Assembly: GCA_903836465.1 (NCBI GenBank)
Contig: CAILRB010000022.1
Coordinates: 1-59,077, forward strand
Length of the DNA stretch: 59,077 bases
Origin: an uncultured Chlorobiaceae bacterium
GTDB lineage: Bacteria > Bacteroidota > Chlorobiia > Chlorobiales > Chlorobiaceae
Direction: 5' to 3'
Part shown: one piece after another, positions 44,985 to 54,134 of the stretch
How the letters are laid out: every line of letters starts with the position of its first letter
Numbering within the stretch: the stretch's first letter is position 1
Notes under the pieces: model-generated
What the model saw: the letters and a program-made list of their open reading frames with translations, nothing else
Told to the model about the DNA's origin: nothing
The model's database searches: none
Position numbers and translations under genes: made by a program

Positions 44985-46279
44985 TGTACCTCCACGTTTA
45001 TGTCTGTCGCAACTGCTGAGTCAAGTTGTATGAGAGCTGTCTGACGGTTATAAAGCGCCATCAGATAGTTTTTGCTGACATCAAAGAATTTCTTTTGTTC
45101 TTGAATGACTGCCAGTATGCCAGCCTCTCCAAGACGCCAGGCTTCCTCTGTCAGGTTCAGGTTTTCCTCAAGCCGGGGAATAATGTCTGCCTTGTAGAGG
45201 GATACAATTTCTTCATTGCTCAGGTAACTGGTGTAAGCCGTTTCAACTTCCCGTTCAACATTTCTGATTGCGGTTGATAAACGATATTCGGCACTGTTCT
45301 GTCTGCCGAGGGCTTCCTGAACTGCTGCCTGATTTTTGTCAAAAACAGGAATGGGCATGGAGAGCTTCATAGCCATGGTATACGCTTTGTCGGTACCTTC
45401 AAATCCACCGATTTTCATTGATCTCGTGTCACGCCAGAGTGCCAGCCCGACGGTGAGGTTGGGGAGACTTTCCGCCCTTGCAAGGCTGACACCAGCTTGA
45501 CCCCGTTCTCTTTCAGCCTCCAGGGCTTTTATGTCAGGGCGCCGGGCAAGTGCCAGTTGTTTAAGGTCAGCCAGTGTTTTTGAGAGTGTTTTTGGGGATT
45601 GAAATGTTTCGGATATCGCATATTGAGTTCCAACCGGGAGGCCTGAAATTGTTGTCAGTTTCATCTGACTCTGATTGAGAGCTTTTACAACATCAATTTT
45701 CGATGCTTCACTCCGCGCCAGCTCAACGGTAACCAGACTCATCTCCAGTTCCGGAATATCGCCTGCCGCCAAACGTGCTTTCGATACGTCCAAAAGCTTC
45801 CGGTTAAGCGCAATGGAGCGGTCAGCCAAAGCAAGCCGCTGTTGAGCGAGCATGAGATCATAAAAGAGAATCTGTACCTCTTCACGGATGAGTCGCTCTT
45901 TGTCTGCAAGCCGGAATCTATAGAGATCCAGATCACGTTCAGCAACAGCCAGTCGTTTACTCCGCTTTCCGGCTAATAAAAACTCCTGAGATATTCCAAC
46001 TGAGAACGAACTCTCTGCTCTGCTGCCGGTCAATGCGCCAGTAGCAGTTTCAACATCAAGCGTTGGATTTGGAAACAGTTTCGCTTTGACTCTTCCTGCA
46101 TCAACGCACACTTTCTCCTCACGAAAGGATTTGAGTTCGCCATTCTGTTGCAGCGTGTACGTAATAATCTCGGGTAGTGAGAGTGGATGCTCCGCCTCCA
46201 ATGCTTTTGCTGGTGATAAAACAGCAACAATACCCACCAAAAGAAGCAGGGCTTTGCGTGCCAATATATTTTTTCCCAT
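44981..46279 (-). CDS. cusC: Outer-membrane efflux channel, CusC/TolC family
   Basis: The 432-aa protein has a signal-peptide-like start (LLLLVGIVAVLSPAKALEAE) and two TolC-type repeats of long amphipathic helices. SFREEKVCVDAGRVKAKLFPNPTLDVE and ARRPDIKALEAERERGQAGVSLARAESLPNL are the conserved 'RPD' region features. It should form the trimeric outer-membrane duct of the metal pump. It is the second gene of the operon, 112 bases after a small His/Cys-rich gene. Confidence 0.9.
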   Translation of the reverse strand: MGKNILARKALLLLVGIVAVLSPAKALEAEHPLSLPEIITYTLQQNGELKSFREEKVCVDAGRVKAKLFPNPTLDVETATGALTGSRAESSFSVGISQEFLLAGKRSKRLAVAERDLDLYRFRLADKERLIREEVQILFYDLMLAQQRLALADRSIALNRKLLDVSKARLAAGDIPELEMSLVTVELARSEASKIDVVKALNQSQMKLTTISGLPVGTQYAISETFQSPKTLSKTLADLKQLALARRPDIKALEAERERGQAGVSLARAESLPNLTVGLALWRDTRSMKIGGFEGTDKAYTMAMKLSMPIPVFDKNQAAVQEALGRQNSAEYRLSTAIRNVEREVETAYTSYLSNEEIVSLYKADIIPRLEENLNLTEEAWRLGEAGILAVIQEQKKFFDVSKNYLMALYNRQTALIQLDSAVATDINVEVQ

Positions 46280-46391
46280 AGGTAACAGACTCTATTATCA
46301 GGTTTTTATGGTGACGTTTCGATAGCCTGAAGTGTTTAACACAACGGGATAACAGGACAAAACGATACGGTCAAAAAGGAGACTTTACCTG

Positions 46392-46757
46392 TCAGGCTAA
46401 CGTTCTCGGCGGAATAAACCGGGAAAGAATTACTTCGGGGAGATTTGCGACTGGACTGAAAGAGCAGAAACTCATGATTACAGGGTTAGAAACAAGCGTG
46501 ATTGATTGGACTGGAAGAATCACCTGACAGAAACAGTTACAACACGCATGACATTCGCCGGTATGTTTTTGGTGCTCATGGGCAGTTGTTTTGCCTGAAT
46601 TCATTGCCGATACAATGGCAAATGACTCTCCGTTTTTCACCGGTGAAACAGTGTTTTGCATCATATTAACACTGCTGAACCGGCCATTAATCAAGGACGT
46701 CAGCAGGATCAAAAGAAGGAATCGGGAGAGAAAGGTAACGATTCTGAACTTGTCCAT
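46392..46757 (-). CDS. Secreted His/Cys-rich small protein heading the metal-efflux operon
   Basis: The 121-aa protein has an N-terminal export helix (IVTFLSRFLLLILLTSLI) and a compact metal-binding-like patch at 60-77: His60, His62, His65, Cys69, His70 and Cys72, 73, 75, 77. This recalls DUF2946-type small proteins next to metal-efflux pumps, but I am not certain of the family. A second hydrophobic stretch follows (about 79-110). A role as periplasmic metal chaperone or sensor for the pump is inferred from patch and position. Confidence 0.6.
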   Translation of the reverse strand: MDKFRIVTFLSRFLLLILLTSLINGRFSSVNMMQNTVSPVKNGESFAIVSAMNSGKTTAHEHQKHTGECHACCNCFCQVILPVQSITLVSNPVIMSFCSFSPVANLPEVILSRFIPPRTLA

Positions 46758-46797
46758 GGAGGATAAAGATTAAGCCCTTGTATTTACTTCATATTAA

Positions 46798-46815
46798 GAA
46801 TAAATCTATTTATTC
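46798..46815 (-). promoter_or_regulatory. Perfect dyad upstream of the metal-efflux operon
   Basis: GAATAAAT and ATTTATTC flank a two-base centre, a perfect 8-2-8 palindrome 41-58 bases before the start of the His/Cys-rich gene. AT-rich dyads of this type are typical operators of ArsR/SmtB-like metal repressors. No regulator gene lies nearby, so the binding protein is unknown. It lies in the only intergenic space before this operon and just after recC. Confidence 0.5.
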
Positions 46816-46836
46816 CTTTCGGGATTGTTGCGATTA

Positions 46837-49800
46837 TTACTGACTCACGATCGGCTGTTCATTCTCCTTTACAGCCTCCATCATCGGCCCAAGCAGCTCA
46901 ACCGACAGGGAGCAGAACTCCTCATCAAAAGGCTCTGTGGCACCAAAACAGCGCTGAATGGCCGGATCGGAGCCTTCGCCCGGACGGTTGTTGAAGGTAT
47001 CGTCACGCCACTCTTTTCGGGCGGCTTCGAGCGTTCCCTTGGTGGCATAAGCGAGTGAAGAGCGCGGGAAAAAGCGCAGGGGCATCGAGAGGCCCTGCCA
47101 GTAGTGGTTGAGCAGATTCTCAAGAAGAACTACTGCGCCATCAAGAGCCGCAAAGGTTCTTGCCTCATTCTCCATCACCAGAAGGGTCTGTTTGGGGTAA
47201 CCTGGTTGGGCAACGACGTTGAGCACGAGATGCTCAATCCAGCTTCTCATGATGTCCTTCATCTTCAGCCTGGCATATCTGTAATGCAGCAAAGAGTGCG
47301 GCCAGAGGCGGTCAAGCCGTCCGGTCAGGTGGAAAGCGCCAAGCTGAAGATCCACCTCAAGCGGCTCAAGCATACCCCTGCCGCCAATGCTCTCCCGCAC
47401 CGTGGCGGCAAACTCCTCCACCTCACCAAGAATTCTGGTAAAAAGCTGTTCGCCGTGACGCGCTGGCGGAAGCATCCCCCTGCTCCGGAAAAGCGGGAGC
47501 AGCTCGTGAGTTTCCCCTCCCTCAAGCACCACCTCAAGCAGCTCCTGCTTCAGGCTGTAGAGTTCAAGCCCCTCTACCGCAAAGGGCTCCCGATCTTCAA
47601 GCGGCAGTGCGGTGCCCTCAAGCCGGATGCCGAGGCGCTGTTCAAGAAAAAATCCTGACGGGTTATCGTAAAAGCGCAAGAGCCGCTCCAGCGAGAGGGT
47701 TTTCCACTCTTCCGGCGGTTCCGCAAGGGGGGCGCTCATAAAAGGGTGCGAGCGGGTTGCAGCACTCTCCTTCTCCACAAGCGCGCGGTAGTTTTCGGCA
47801 GAGTAGCTGAAGAGCGGAGAGCCTGCGGTAAAATACTCCCGGTTAAAGGCTTGCAGGCGGTGGCGCACCACAAGATGCTCCTCCACCGAACCGCCATCGG
47901 GAAGCGAGAAGCCGCGCCGCACAGCATCAAGCAGTTCGCTGACCAACACCGATGGCGGCAATTCGCTGTTATCACGGATGCTCTGGCCAACATAGCTGAT
48001 GTAAAGCAGATCGCGGGCCGAGAGGAGAGACTCCAGAAAGAGGTAGCGATCTTCATTGCGGAGTGAGCGGTCGCCCTTCTGCGGTTCACGGGCAATGAGG
48101 TCAAAGCCCGGGGCGCGGCTCTGGCGGGGAAAGGCGTTGTCGTTCATGCCGATAAGCACCACAACCCGGAAAGGAATGCTCCGCATGGGAAGCATGGCGC
48201 AAAAGGTGATGCCGCCCGTCATGAAACCAAGCCCCTGCTCCTGATGCTCAAGGCGTGCTTTGAGCCAGGACAGGATTACTGCGGGAGAAACATCGTGGGT
48301 AAACTCCGCCTTCGTCACAATATTGCCAAGCTCTTCGGCAAGCTCGGCAATGGCCGCAAACTCCCGCTCGGAGCTGTCGGAGGGGGCAATGAAATCGGCC
48401 AGCAGCGCCTGAAACTGATCGCGCCACTCTTTAAGCGTGCGGGAACGCTCAAAGCTCTTGACAAAGCGATCAACCCTCTCAACAAACTCGGCAAACTTGC
48501 CCAGACTCTCTGCAACCGATCCTGATATATCATCATAGGGGAGAACGCCGTTAAAGAGCTGATTCTCGTCCGGCATAGCGTATCCGAGCAGCAGCCGGTC
48601 GAGCCCCGCCCTCCAGGAGTTGTCGCGATAGGCGGGAAGGTTCCGCGAGGTGCGGTCGCCTTCATCCATTCCCCAGCGAATCCCGCTCTTTTCAATCCAG
48701 CCACGAATCAGCTCAAGCTCACCGAGGTCGAGCGAAAAGCGACGACTCACCGGCGTCGAGGCAAGCAGATCAAAAATTTCGGAAGCGGCAAGGCGGCTGC
48801 CGGGGAGAGCCAGCAGCTTCAGCAGCGCCGAAGCAATCTCCCCCTCATTCATCAACCGACGGTCTGCAATGGAGTAGTGAAGCGCCACGGTGCCATCCCC
48901 GCCAGCACCAAAGACACTCGATATGTAAGGTGAATAGCTCTCAATATCCGGTGTCATCACCACAATATCGCGTGGGCTCAGGTCGGGGTACTCCTCAAAC
49001 ATGGCGAGGATGTTGTCGTAGAGCACCTCAATTTCACGAAGCGGACTGTGGCAGGAGTGAATCCGGAGCGAACGGTCATCAGGGGCAAGCGGGCGCAACT
49101 CCCCCTCCTCGCCCGTGCCCGAGAGGTTCAAAATATCGGACTGCAGGGCATGGAGCAGGCACTCCTCCCCTGGATCGTCATAGCGCTCCTCCTGGTGCAA
49201 CGCGCTGTCGCTCAGGTCGATAATCATCTCGGAAAAATCGCGACCGATGCGCCCAAGCGACGCAAGCAGCGGGTTCCCCTCACTGCGCAGGGCTCGCTCC
49301 TCCTCCGACAGCCGGGCGCTTGCCTTTTTGGAGAGAATATCGCCCCAATATTCTTGAGTCGGGCTCAGGAGAAAGAGGTTTACCTCCGTCACTCTGGCAA
49401 CCGCCGAGAGCATATCAAGATGGAACTTCGGCAGGTAGGAGATACCAAAGAGGGTGATTCTCTCAGGAATCTCCTTTGCCCCCGATGACGCAGCGTTCAA
49501 CTGCCTGCAGAAAAGATCCTTCAGCCGTCCCCGATGCACACCCTCTCCCTCTGCAAGTTTTCGCCAGAGGATGGACTGCCACTCCTCGCCCGATGGTTGC
49601 ACCTCCCCCGCCTCCCAGCCAGCCAGCATCTCCGAACGGAAGAGGGTGTACTGGTCGAAAGTGTCAGCAATTTTTTCCGACAACTGGAAGAGCTTGAGCC
49701 CGTCAGGATCATCGGCCAGATAGTGTCGCAACGTGCCGAACGGCTCCGTAACGAGCAGTTCCGGCAACAGGCGCATGATCTTCCAGCTCATCACCTCCGG

Positions 49801-50061
49801 CGCAAACGTAGAGGTATCGGGCATATCGCGCAAGATCTCGCGGAACAGCTCCTGCACCATGGCGTTCGGGAAGGGATAGTGCCCGTTAGCCCAGACGCCA
49901 AAACGCGCCGCCAGCTCCATCGAGAGCCAGCGCTGCATCCCCCGGCTCTGCACCACAATCACCTCTTTGGTGAACGCCGAGGCGAGCGGCTTCTGGAGAG
50001 TAGCTTTGAGGGTATCAACCAGAACTTCCATCCGGTTGCTGGTGTAGAGGTTAAGTGGCAT
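46837..50061 (-). CDS. recC: Exodeoxyribonuclease V gamma chain RecC
   Basis: The 1074-aa protein matches RecC: MPLNLYTSNRMEVLVDTL, VVQSRGMQRWLSMELAARFGVWAN and YPFPNAMVQELF at the N-terminus, then LTLFGISYLPKFHLDMLSAV-like and FCAMLPMRSIPFRVVVLIGMNDNAFPRQ. RecC has the folds of a helicase and nuclease that have lost activity and is the Chi-scanning subunit of RecBCD. Length is normal (E. coli 1122). Neither recB nor recD is beside it here: metal efflux lies downstream and a methyltransferase upstream. The gene looks intact. Confidence 0.92.
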   Translation of the reverse strand: MPLNLYTSNRMEVLVDTLKATLQKPLASAFTKEVIVVQSRGMQRWLSMELAARFGVWANGHYPFPNAMVQELFREILRDMPDTSTFAPEVMSWKIMRLLPELLVTEPFGTLRHYLADDPDGLKLFQLSEKIADTFDQYTLFRSEMLAGWEAGEVQPSGEEWQSILWRKLAEGEGVHRGRLKDLFCRQLNAASSGAKEIPERITLFGISYLPKFHLDMLSAVARVTEVNLFLLSPTQEYWGDILSKKASARLSEEERALRSEGNPLLASLGRIGRDFSEMIIDLSDSALHQEERYDDPGEECLLHALQSDILNLSGTGEEGELRPLAPDDRSLRIHSCHSPLREIEVLYDNILAMFEEYPDLSPRDIVVMTPDIESYSPYISSVFGAGGDGTVALHYSIADRRLMNEGEIASALLKLLALPGSRLAASEIFDLLASTPVSRRFSLDLGELELIRGWIEKSGIRWGMDEGDRTSRNLPAYRDNSWRAGLDRLLLGYAMPDENQLFNGVLPYDDISGSVAESLGKFAEFVERVDRFVKSFERSRTLKEWRDQFQALLADFIAPSDSSEREFAAIAELAEELGNIVTKAEFTHDVSPAVILSWLKARLEHQEQGLGFMTGGITFCAMLPMRSIPFRVVVLIGMNDNAFPRQSRAPGFDLIAREPQKGDRSLRNEDRYLFLESLLSARDLLYISYVGQSIRDNSELPPSVLVSELLDAVRRGFSLPDGGSVEEHLVVRHRLQAFNREYFTAGSPLFSYSAENYRALVEKESAATRSHPFMSAPLAEPPEEWKTLSLERLLRFYDNPSGFFLEQRLGIRLEGTALPLEDREPFAVEGLELYSLKQELLEVVLEGGETHELLPLFRSRGMLPPARHGEQLFTRILGEVEEFAATVRESIGGRGMLEPLEVDLQLGAFHLTGRLDRLWPHSLLHYRYARLKMKDIMRSWIEHLVLNVVAQPGYPKQTLLVMENEARTFAALDGAVVLLENLLNHYWQGLSMPLRFFPRSSLAYATKGTLEAARKEWRDDTFNNRPGEGSDPAIQRCFGATEPFDEEFCSLSVELLGPMMEAVKENEQPIVSQ

Positions 50062-50093
50062 GGATAAGCTGTAAAATCCTTTGTAATCTGACG

Positions 50094-50651
50094 TCAGGCC
50101 TTTTTCAATATCACGGCCTTGCTCAAAAACACCTTTGGTCTTTCTATAAGAACAAAACCGGCACTCCCGGCTTTTCTCAGAGTCTCTTCAAACGCTGATT
50201 TTGATACATGAAATGGTGGCTCTACTATCAGCACTTGTCCGTTCGGCTTCAGTATTGTTCGTATCTCATTCAAGAGATCTTCCTGATTGGAAACTTCGTG
50301 AACCATGTAGAACAACAGAACAAAATCAACTGGCTCCGACACACCTATTTTGTTTTCTCCGCACTTGTGCAATACAATTCGCTCTTCAAGCCCTGTTCCC
50401 TTAATCTTCTCTTTTACTCTCTGAAGCATCCCATCCTGTAGATCAGAAGCGATTACCCGACCGGATTTACCAACCATGTGAGCCATATCAAGAGAGAAAA
50501 AGCCCGGACCACATCCCACATCAAGAACTGTCATCCCTTCAGTGATATATGGCCTCAGAATTTTCTGAGGGTTTTGCAGCCATCTTCGAATTCTATTATC
50601 AAGACCGCCAGCTCTTTCAACCGGACATATATGTGTATTTTTTTTACTCAC
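50094..50651 (-). CDS. Class I SAM-dependent methyltransferase
   Basis: About 185 aa. TVLDVGCGPGFFSLDMA is motif I, VIASDLQDGML the second motif, and PVDFVLLFYMVHEV motif IV, with LKPNGQVLIVEPPFH after it. It resembles small ubiE/type-11 enzymes in Chlorobi and deltaproteobacteria; the substrate is unknown. I prefer the GTG at 50651, which has AAGGAG nine bases upstream, to the ATG at 50678. It runs 32 bases before recC on the same strand, possibly cotranscribed. The ~145 bases upstream hold nothing I recognise. Confidence 0.8.
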   Translation of the reverse strand: MSKKNTHICPVERAGGLDNRIRRWLQNPQKILRPYITEGMTVLDVGCGPGFFSLDMAHMVGKSGRVIASDLQDGMLQRVKEKIKGTGLEERIVLHKCGENKIGVSEPVDFVLLFYMVHEVSNQEDLLNEIRTILKPNGQVLIVEPPFHVSKSAFEETLRKAGSAGFVLIERPKVFLSKAVILKKA

Positions 50652-50823
50652 AACAGTATTCTCCTTGTAAAGCCTCATATTTGCGTTAACCAGCGCTGTG
50701 CGGGTTTATCTCGAAGCGTCCAGCAACCAAAAGGAGTGTGGTTGGGCGACAAGTTCGGCATGGATGTCACTTCTTTGCGACTACGTTGATGCGCCTGAAT
50801 GTTTCAAATCACATAGCAACATG

Positions 50824-52524
50824 TCACACGTTAGCCAACTCCTCCATCAGTGCTTTTCGATTACGATATTCACTCCTGAAAAACGAGATCACTTCATTTG
50901 CCTTCTCTCGTGCGCCAAGCTTGATCACTCTCCGGAGATAACGGCACGCCTCTTTGTAGTGGCTCCTTCCCAGATTGGTTTTCATGTATTCAAGAAGAGC
51001 ATTGACATACAGCTCAACAACTTCAGCAGTATACTTTTTAGCCAGATGTGTTTCGTACTGCCCGATAGTCTGCAAGTCGGGAAACTTGCGTACCAGCTCC
51101 AAAAGTCTCTCCATCCACCCCTCTTTTATGTAAATACCGGCAACTTGTTCTTTGTTAAACCATCTCTTTTTTACGGCAATATCCTGTATCACTCTCTCCA
51201 CAAACGCCACCCAGGCATCGGGCGGTACATGCTGTTTCAAGATGGCGTAATAATCCTGTTCAGGCATGAAATTCTCAATAAACAAGTGGCGAGCATAGTC
51301 AATAATCTTCTCTTTCTCGCCTTGAGCCTGAGCTATCTTCAATAACCATTGATACCACTCTATCACCAGCCCCGACTTCTTGTTTTGATCATAATCTACC
51401 CCACCTTGCGCTATCGAAACAGCTTTGGTGTAATTCCCTTGCGCCAGGGCTGTCTGAAGTACCTTTCTGCGAAATTCCGGGTTGGCTATATTTGCTTCCA
51501 GAAAGTCTTCTGCCTCTTTTTCGCCTTTCGTTTTAAGGATGACTTCATAGTTGATGCTTTGAGCTGTTTCCCTGTCGTGCTCTGACCTTTGCAATTTGTC
51601 AAGTTTCATGCAAACGGACTCAATTTCCGCATCGGTTTTCAGAAGCATGGCGGCAATTCGTAACATGCCAGGATGCCAGCCCCATTCGGCGTATACTCTT
51701 TTATCAACCGCTGAAAGAGCATAATCAATGATCATCTTCCGGATATCCTCATCAGGTTGAGATGCTGCAAGAGTATACAGCATCTCATAAGACGCATCGA
51801 TGGCGGATCCCATATCGCCATTGCTGTCATCGGCATACTCAAGCGCTCCAACCATCTGTTCCATAATGGAGGTACAGATAAGAACAGCGCTTTTGAAGTT
51901 CTGGTTATCAATCTGTTTTTTTGCCAATTCCAAAAGATGGTCAACGCCATCGCCCACTTGACGTGCATCGTACCAGTCAAAAGAACCATCCCTGTCTTTG
52001 GCACTGCGAAGAATCGCTTTAATCTGCTTTTCATAAAACTCCTTCGATTCATCGGAATTATACTGGACAAACGATGACAACAACAGATTTCTGAACGAGA
52101 CATTCAGTTTTGCCTGCTCCCGCACAAATTGATTAAGCTCATCGTTGGTAGCTTTCTCAAGCAGCTCATCAACCTGCTCCGCAATAGTTTTACGCTTTTT
52201 CTTCTTTTTTACACCAACAGGCTTCGCCTTCACAGGTTTCTGCAGCAGGTCAAGCTCATCCTGCTGCAAATAAAAGATGACTGCCACCACATGTTTGCAG
52301 ATCGGGCCCATATCGTAAGGGCAATTGCAGAGATGCTCGGTAATGACACCATTGTTCATGGTCATTCGTACCGTATAATCTTCGGTACCCTCGACAATCG
52401 CCTCATACTCACCCGTGCGTATCTCTTCCGGCTCGTGAACCTGTCCGTTTTTATAATACGACAACCCTCTCCGTAAAATGGTTTCGTCGATAAAGTCCTC
52501 AAAATGGTGTAGTGGAATGTGCAT
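50824..52524 (-). CDS. SWIM zinc-finger protein
   Basis: The 566-aa protein has an N-terminal SWIM domain: Cys66 and Cys68, then Cys76 and His78 (CNCPYDMGPICKH), in the order CxC-x7-CxH. A Lys-rich linker follows at about 99-120, and the remaining ~430 residues are helical repeats. SWIM domains bind nucleic acid or protein and occur in DNA-repair and Snf2-linked proteins. Long alpha-helical SWIM proteins like this are widespread in bacteria but uncharacterised. It stands alone and has no helicase neighbour. Confidence 0.85.
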   Translation of the reverse strand: MHIPLHHFEDFIDETILRRGLSYYKNGQVHEPEEIRTGEYEAIVEGTEDYTVRMTMNNGVITEHLCNCPYDMGPICKHVVAVIFYLQQDELDLLQKPVKAKPVGVKKKKKRKTIAEQVDELLEKATNDELNQFVREQAKLNVSFRNLLLSSFVQYNSDESKEFYEKQIKAILRSAKDRDGSFDWYDARQVGDGVDHLLELAKKQIDNQNFKSAVLICTSIMEQMVGALEYADDSNGDMGSAIDASYEMLYTLAASQPDEDIRKMIIDYALSAVDKRVYAEWGWHPGMLRIAAMLLKTDAEIESVCMKLDKLQRSEHDRETAQSINYEVILKTKGEKEAEDFLEANIANPEFRRKVLQTALAQGNYTKAVSIAQGGVDYDQNKKSGLVIEWYQWLLKIAQAQGEKEKIIDYARHLFIENFMPEQDYYAILKQHVPPDAWVAFVERVIQDIAVKKRWFNKEQVAGIYIKEGWMERLLELVRKFPDLQTIGQYETHLAKKYTAEVVELYVNALLEYMKTNLGRSHYKEACRYLRRVIKLGAREKANEVISFFRSEYRNRKALMEELANV

Positions 52525-52584
52525 TCTTAAGCTGGTTACATGATTTGAAGCATTGTAAGGATTTGTTCATTCAGTTTTTCCAAT

Positions 52585-52614
52585 ACTGACCAGCAGGCAA
52601 GCACAGTGGTCAGT
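52585..52614. repeat. Eight-base inverted repeat between SWIM and AlbA-type genes
   Basis: ACTGACCA and TGGTCAGT form a perfect stem around a 14-base loop. It lies after the AlbA-type gene on the minus strand but has no T-tract there, so terminator activity is doubtful. The rest of this 146-base gap shows nothing clear. Confidence 0.4.
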
Positions 52615-52670
52615 TAGGATTTTAAGCGAGCACTGATACCAAGAGCCCCGTACTACCATACCACTCCCCC

Positions 52671-53927
52671 TCACTCATTTCCATGAGGAGGGGTGGCTGC
52701 AACTATGGTCAATTTCAGTTCGGCATCATCAAGCAAATGGTATACCGGCTTTCTCCCCGACAATTTTTCGCTTTCCAGAATAATAATCGGCACCCCTTCC
52801 CCGCGCTTATCCATAATGAAGTTCCTTTGACTGCCAACGGCGTTCACATTCATGGCACATCTGGCCAGCAGAGAGCTGATCAGCTCGTTTCGTGAAGATT
52901 GCCGTTCCGAGAGGCTATCAATGGTCATGGTGTTCGGAATGGTGCCCGGCGAAAAAATCTCCAGACGGTCGGCGAAAAGATGCAACCGAATTTTTGAGCC
53001 ATACATCGAATAGTCGCGGTGGGCAACAGCATTAACGACGGCTTCAAAAACGGCATTCATGGAAAACTGTGGCGTTTCAATCCGGTTTGGTGCCTTGATG
53101 GCATAAACTCGCATATTGCGCTCCACAAATTTGCACGCATCCTCTATCTGCGCATCCAAAGGCCCGGTAATATCTTTTGCATCCAGTTGATATGCGGCAT
53201 TTTTTTCACTTCCCCGATAACAGACGGCCTGGATGAAAGCATTTGGCATGAATAATTCGGGAGCATCACTGGTTAATAAAATACCGCTGACGGTGGCATG
53301 CATCGCATTGTCTTCATCACGGGCAATGAGTTTCATCTTCTCCAGAAACTCCTGGTCACTTTTCGGAGAGAGCACTGTTCTGAATCGATTCCACAATTTT
53401 GGATTCAGGTCGGTCAGCGTTGTGCCGGGAACCGTTTGCTCATCAAATCGGATAATCCTGGTCTGGCTGCGCTGCTGAAACAGACGAGCCAAGGTGTCCG
53501 GTGTCATCTCTCGCCTGGAGCTGCCAGTACGACGAAAATAACCGTTGGGACTTTTATGAACAAAAAGACTTCTCGGCACATCAATCCGCAGAATTATTTT
53601 TTCGTCGCCTTGAGCATCCCGGACAATCAGTTTTCGGATAACACAGTCCAGCGGCGGCTGAATAGAATCATTACTTATGGAGCGAAGCCACCCTTCAACG
53701 ATATCGAGTTTTTCCAATGGAATACCTTGAATCTCTCTCGACTTGTCATCAACACCCAAAACAATAATTCCTGTGGCCGTGTTCGCCATTGCTGCAAGTT
53801 CGTCAGCCATCCCGTCCTTATGAGGACCAACGACCTTGTTGCCACTGAATTCAACACTCTTGAGCTCAAGAACTGAGTCTTCACCCAGTGCGATTTGCCT
53901 GAGGAGATCTGAGAGGCTTTCGTACAT
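52671..53927 (-). CDS. AlbA_2 (Schlafen-like) putative DNA-binding/ATP-binding regulator
   Basis: The 418-aa protein has the AlbA_2 domain at the N-terminus: VLELKSVEFSGN, DELAAMANTATGIIVLGVDD and IEGWLRSISNDSIQP-like sequence. It then has PRSLFVHKSPNGYFRRTGSS and a C-terminal ATPase-like domain with AVVNAVAHRDYSMYGSKIRLHLF. This is the common 'ATP-dependent DNA helicase RecG-related / transcriptional regulator' group (COG2865 type). Actual function is poorly known. It sits alone on the minus strand. Confidence 0.85.
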   Translation of the reverse strand: MYESLSDLLRQIALGEDSVLELKSVEFSGNKVVGPHKDGMADELAAMANTATGIIVLGVDDKSREIQGIPLEKLDIVEGWLRSISNDSIQPPLDCVIRKLIVRDAQGDEKIILRIDVPRSLFVHKSPNGYFRRTGSSRREMTPDTLARLFQQRSQTRIIRFDEQTVPGTTLTDLNPKLWNRFRTVLSPKSDQEFLEKMKLIARDEDNAMHATVSGILLTSDAPELFMPNAFIQAVCYRGSEKNAAYQLDAKDITGPLDAQIEDACKFVERNMRVYAIKAPNRIETPQFSMNAVFEAVVNAVAHRDYSMYGSKIRLHLFADRLEIFSPGTIPNTMTIDSLSERQSSRNELISSLLARCAMNVNAVGSQRNFIMDKRGEGVPIIILESEKLSGRKPVYHLLDDAELKLTIVAATPPHGNE

Positions 53928-53961
53928 TGCTGAATTTTAAATAGTTAGCGTGGTCAAACAG

Positions 53962-54062
53962 AAACTGATGCGTGAAACCCACAATCGGTCGAATTAACTT
54001 CAATGGCAATATAAGCCCGGATAACTCTCCTTATAATCGAAATGACCGCCACTCATCAGTTT
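53962..54062. repeat. Widely spaced inverted repeat
   Basis: AAACTGATG at 53962-53970 and CATCAGTTT at 54054-54062 are perfect inverted copies 83 bases apart, in the gap between the AAA_14 and AlbA-type genes. With nine-base arms it may be a chance feature. Confidence 0.25.
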
Positions 54063-54134
54063 ATCTCCGAATTAATTTGAGTTTATTGATCTCCATTTGC
54101 TCTTCTCCATTGTTAATTTTTGTCAACGGTTATG

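Noticed and set aside
50698-51345. 215-aa plus-strand frame over the SWIM gene's 3' end
   Set aside because: It overlaps the SWIM coding region on the opposite strand and shows no domain; its first part lies in the gap but looks like non-coding sequence.
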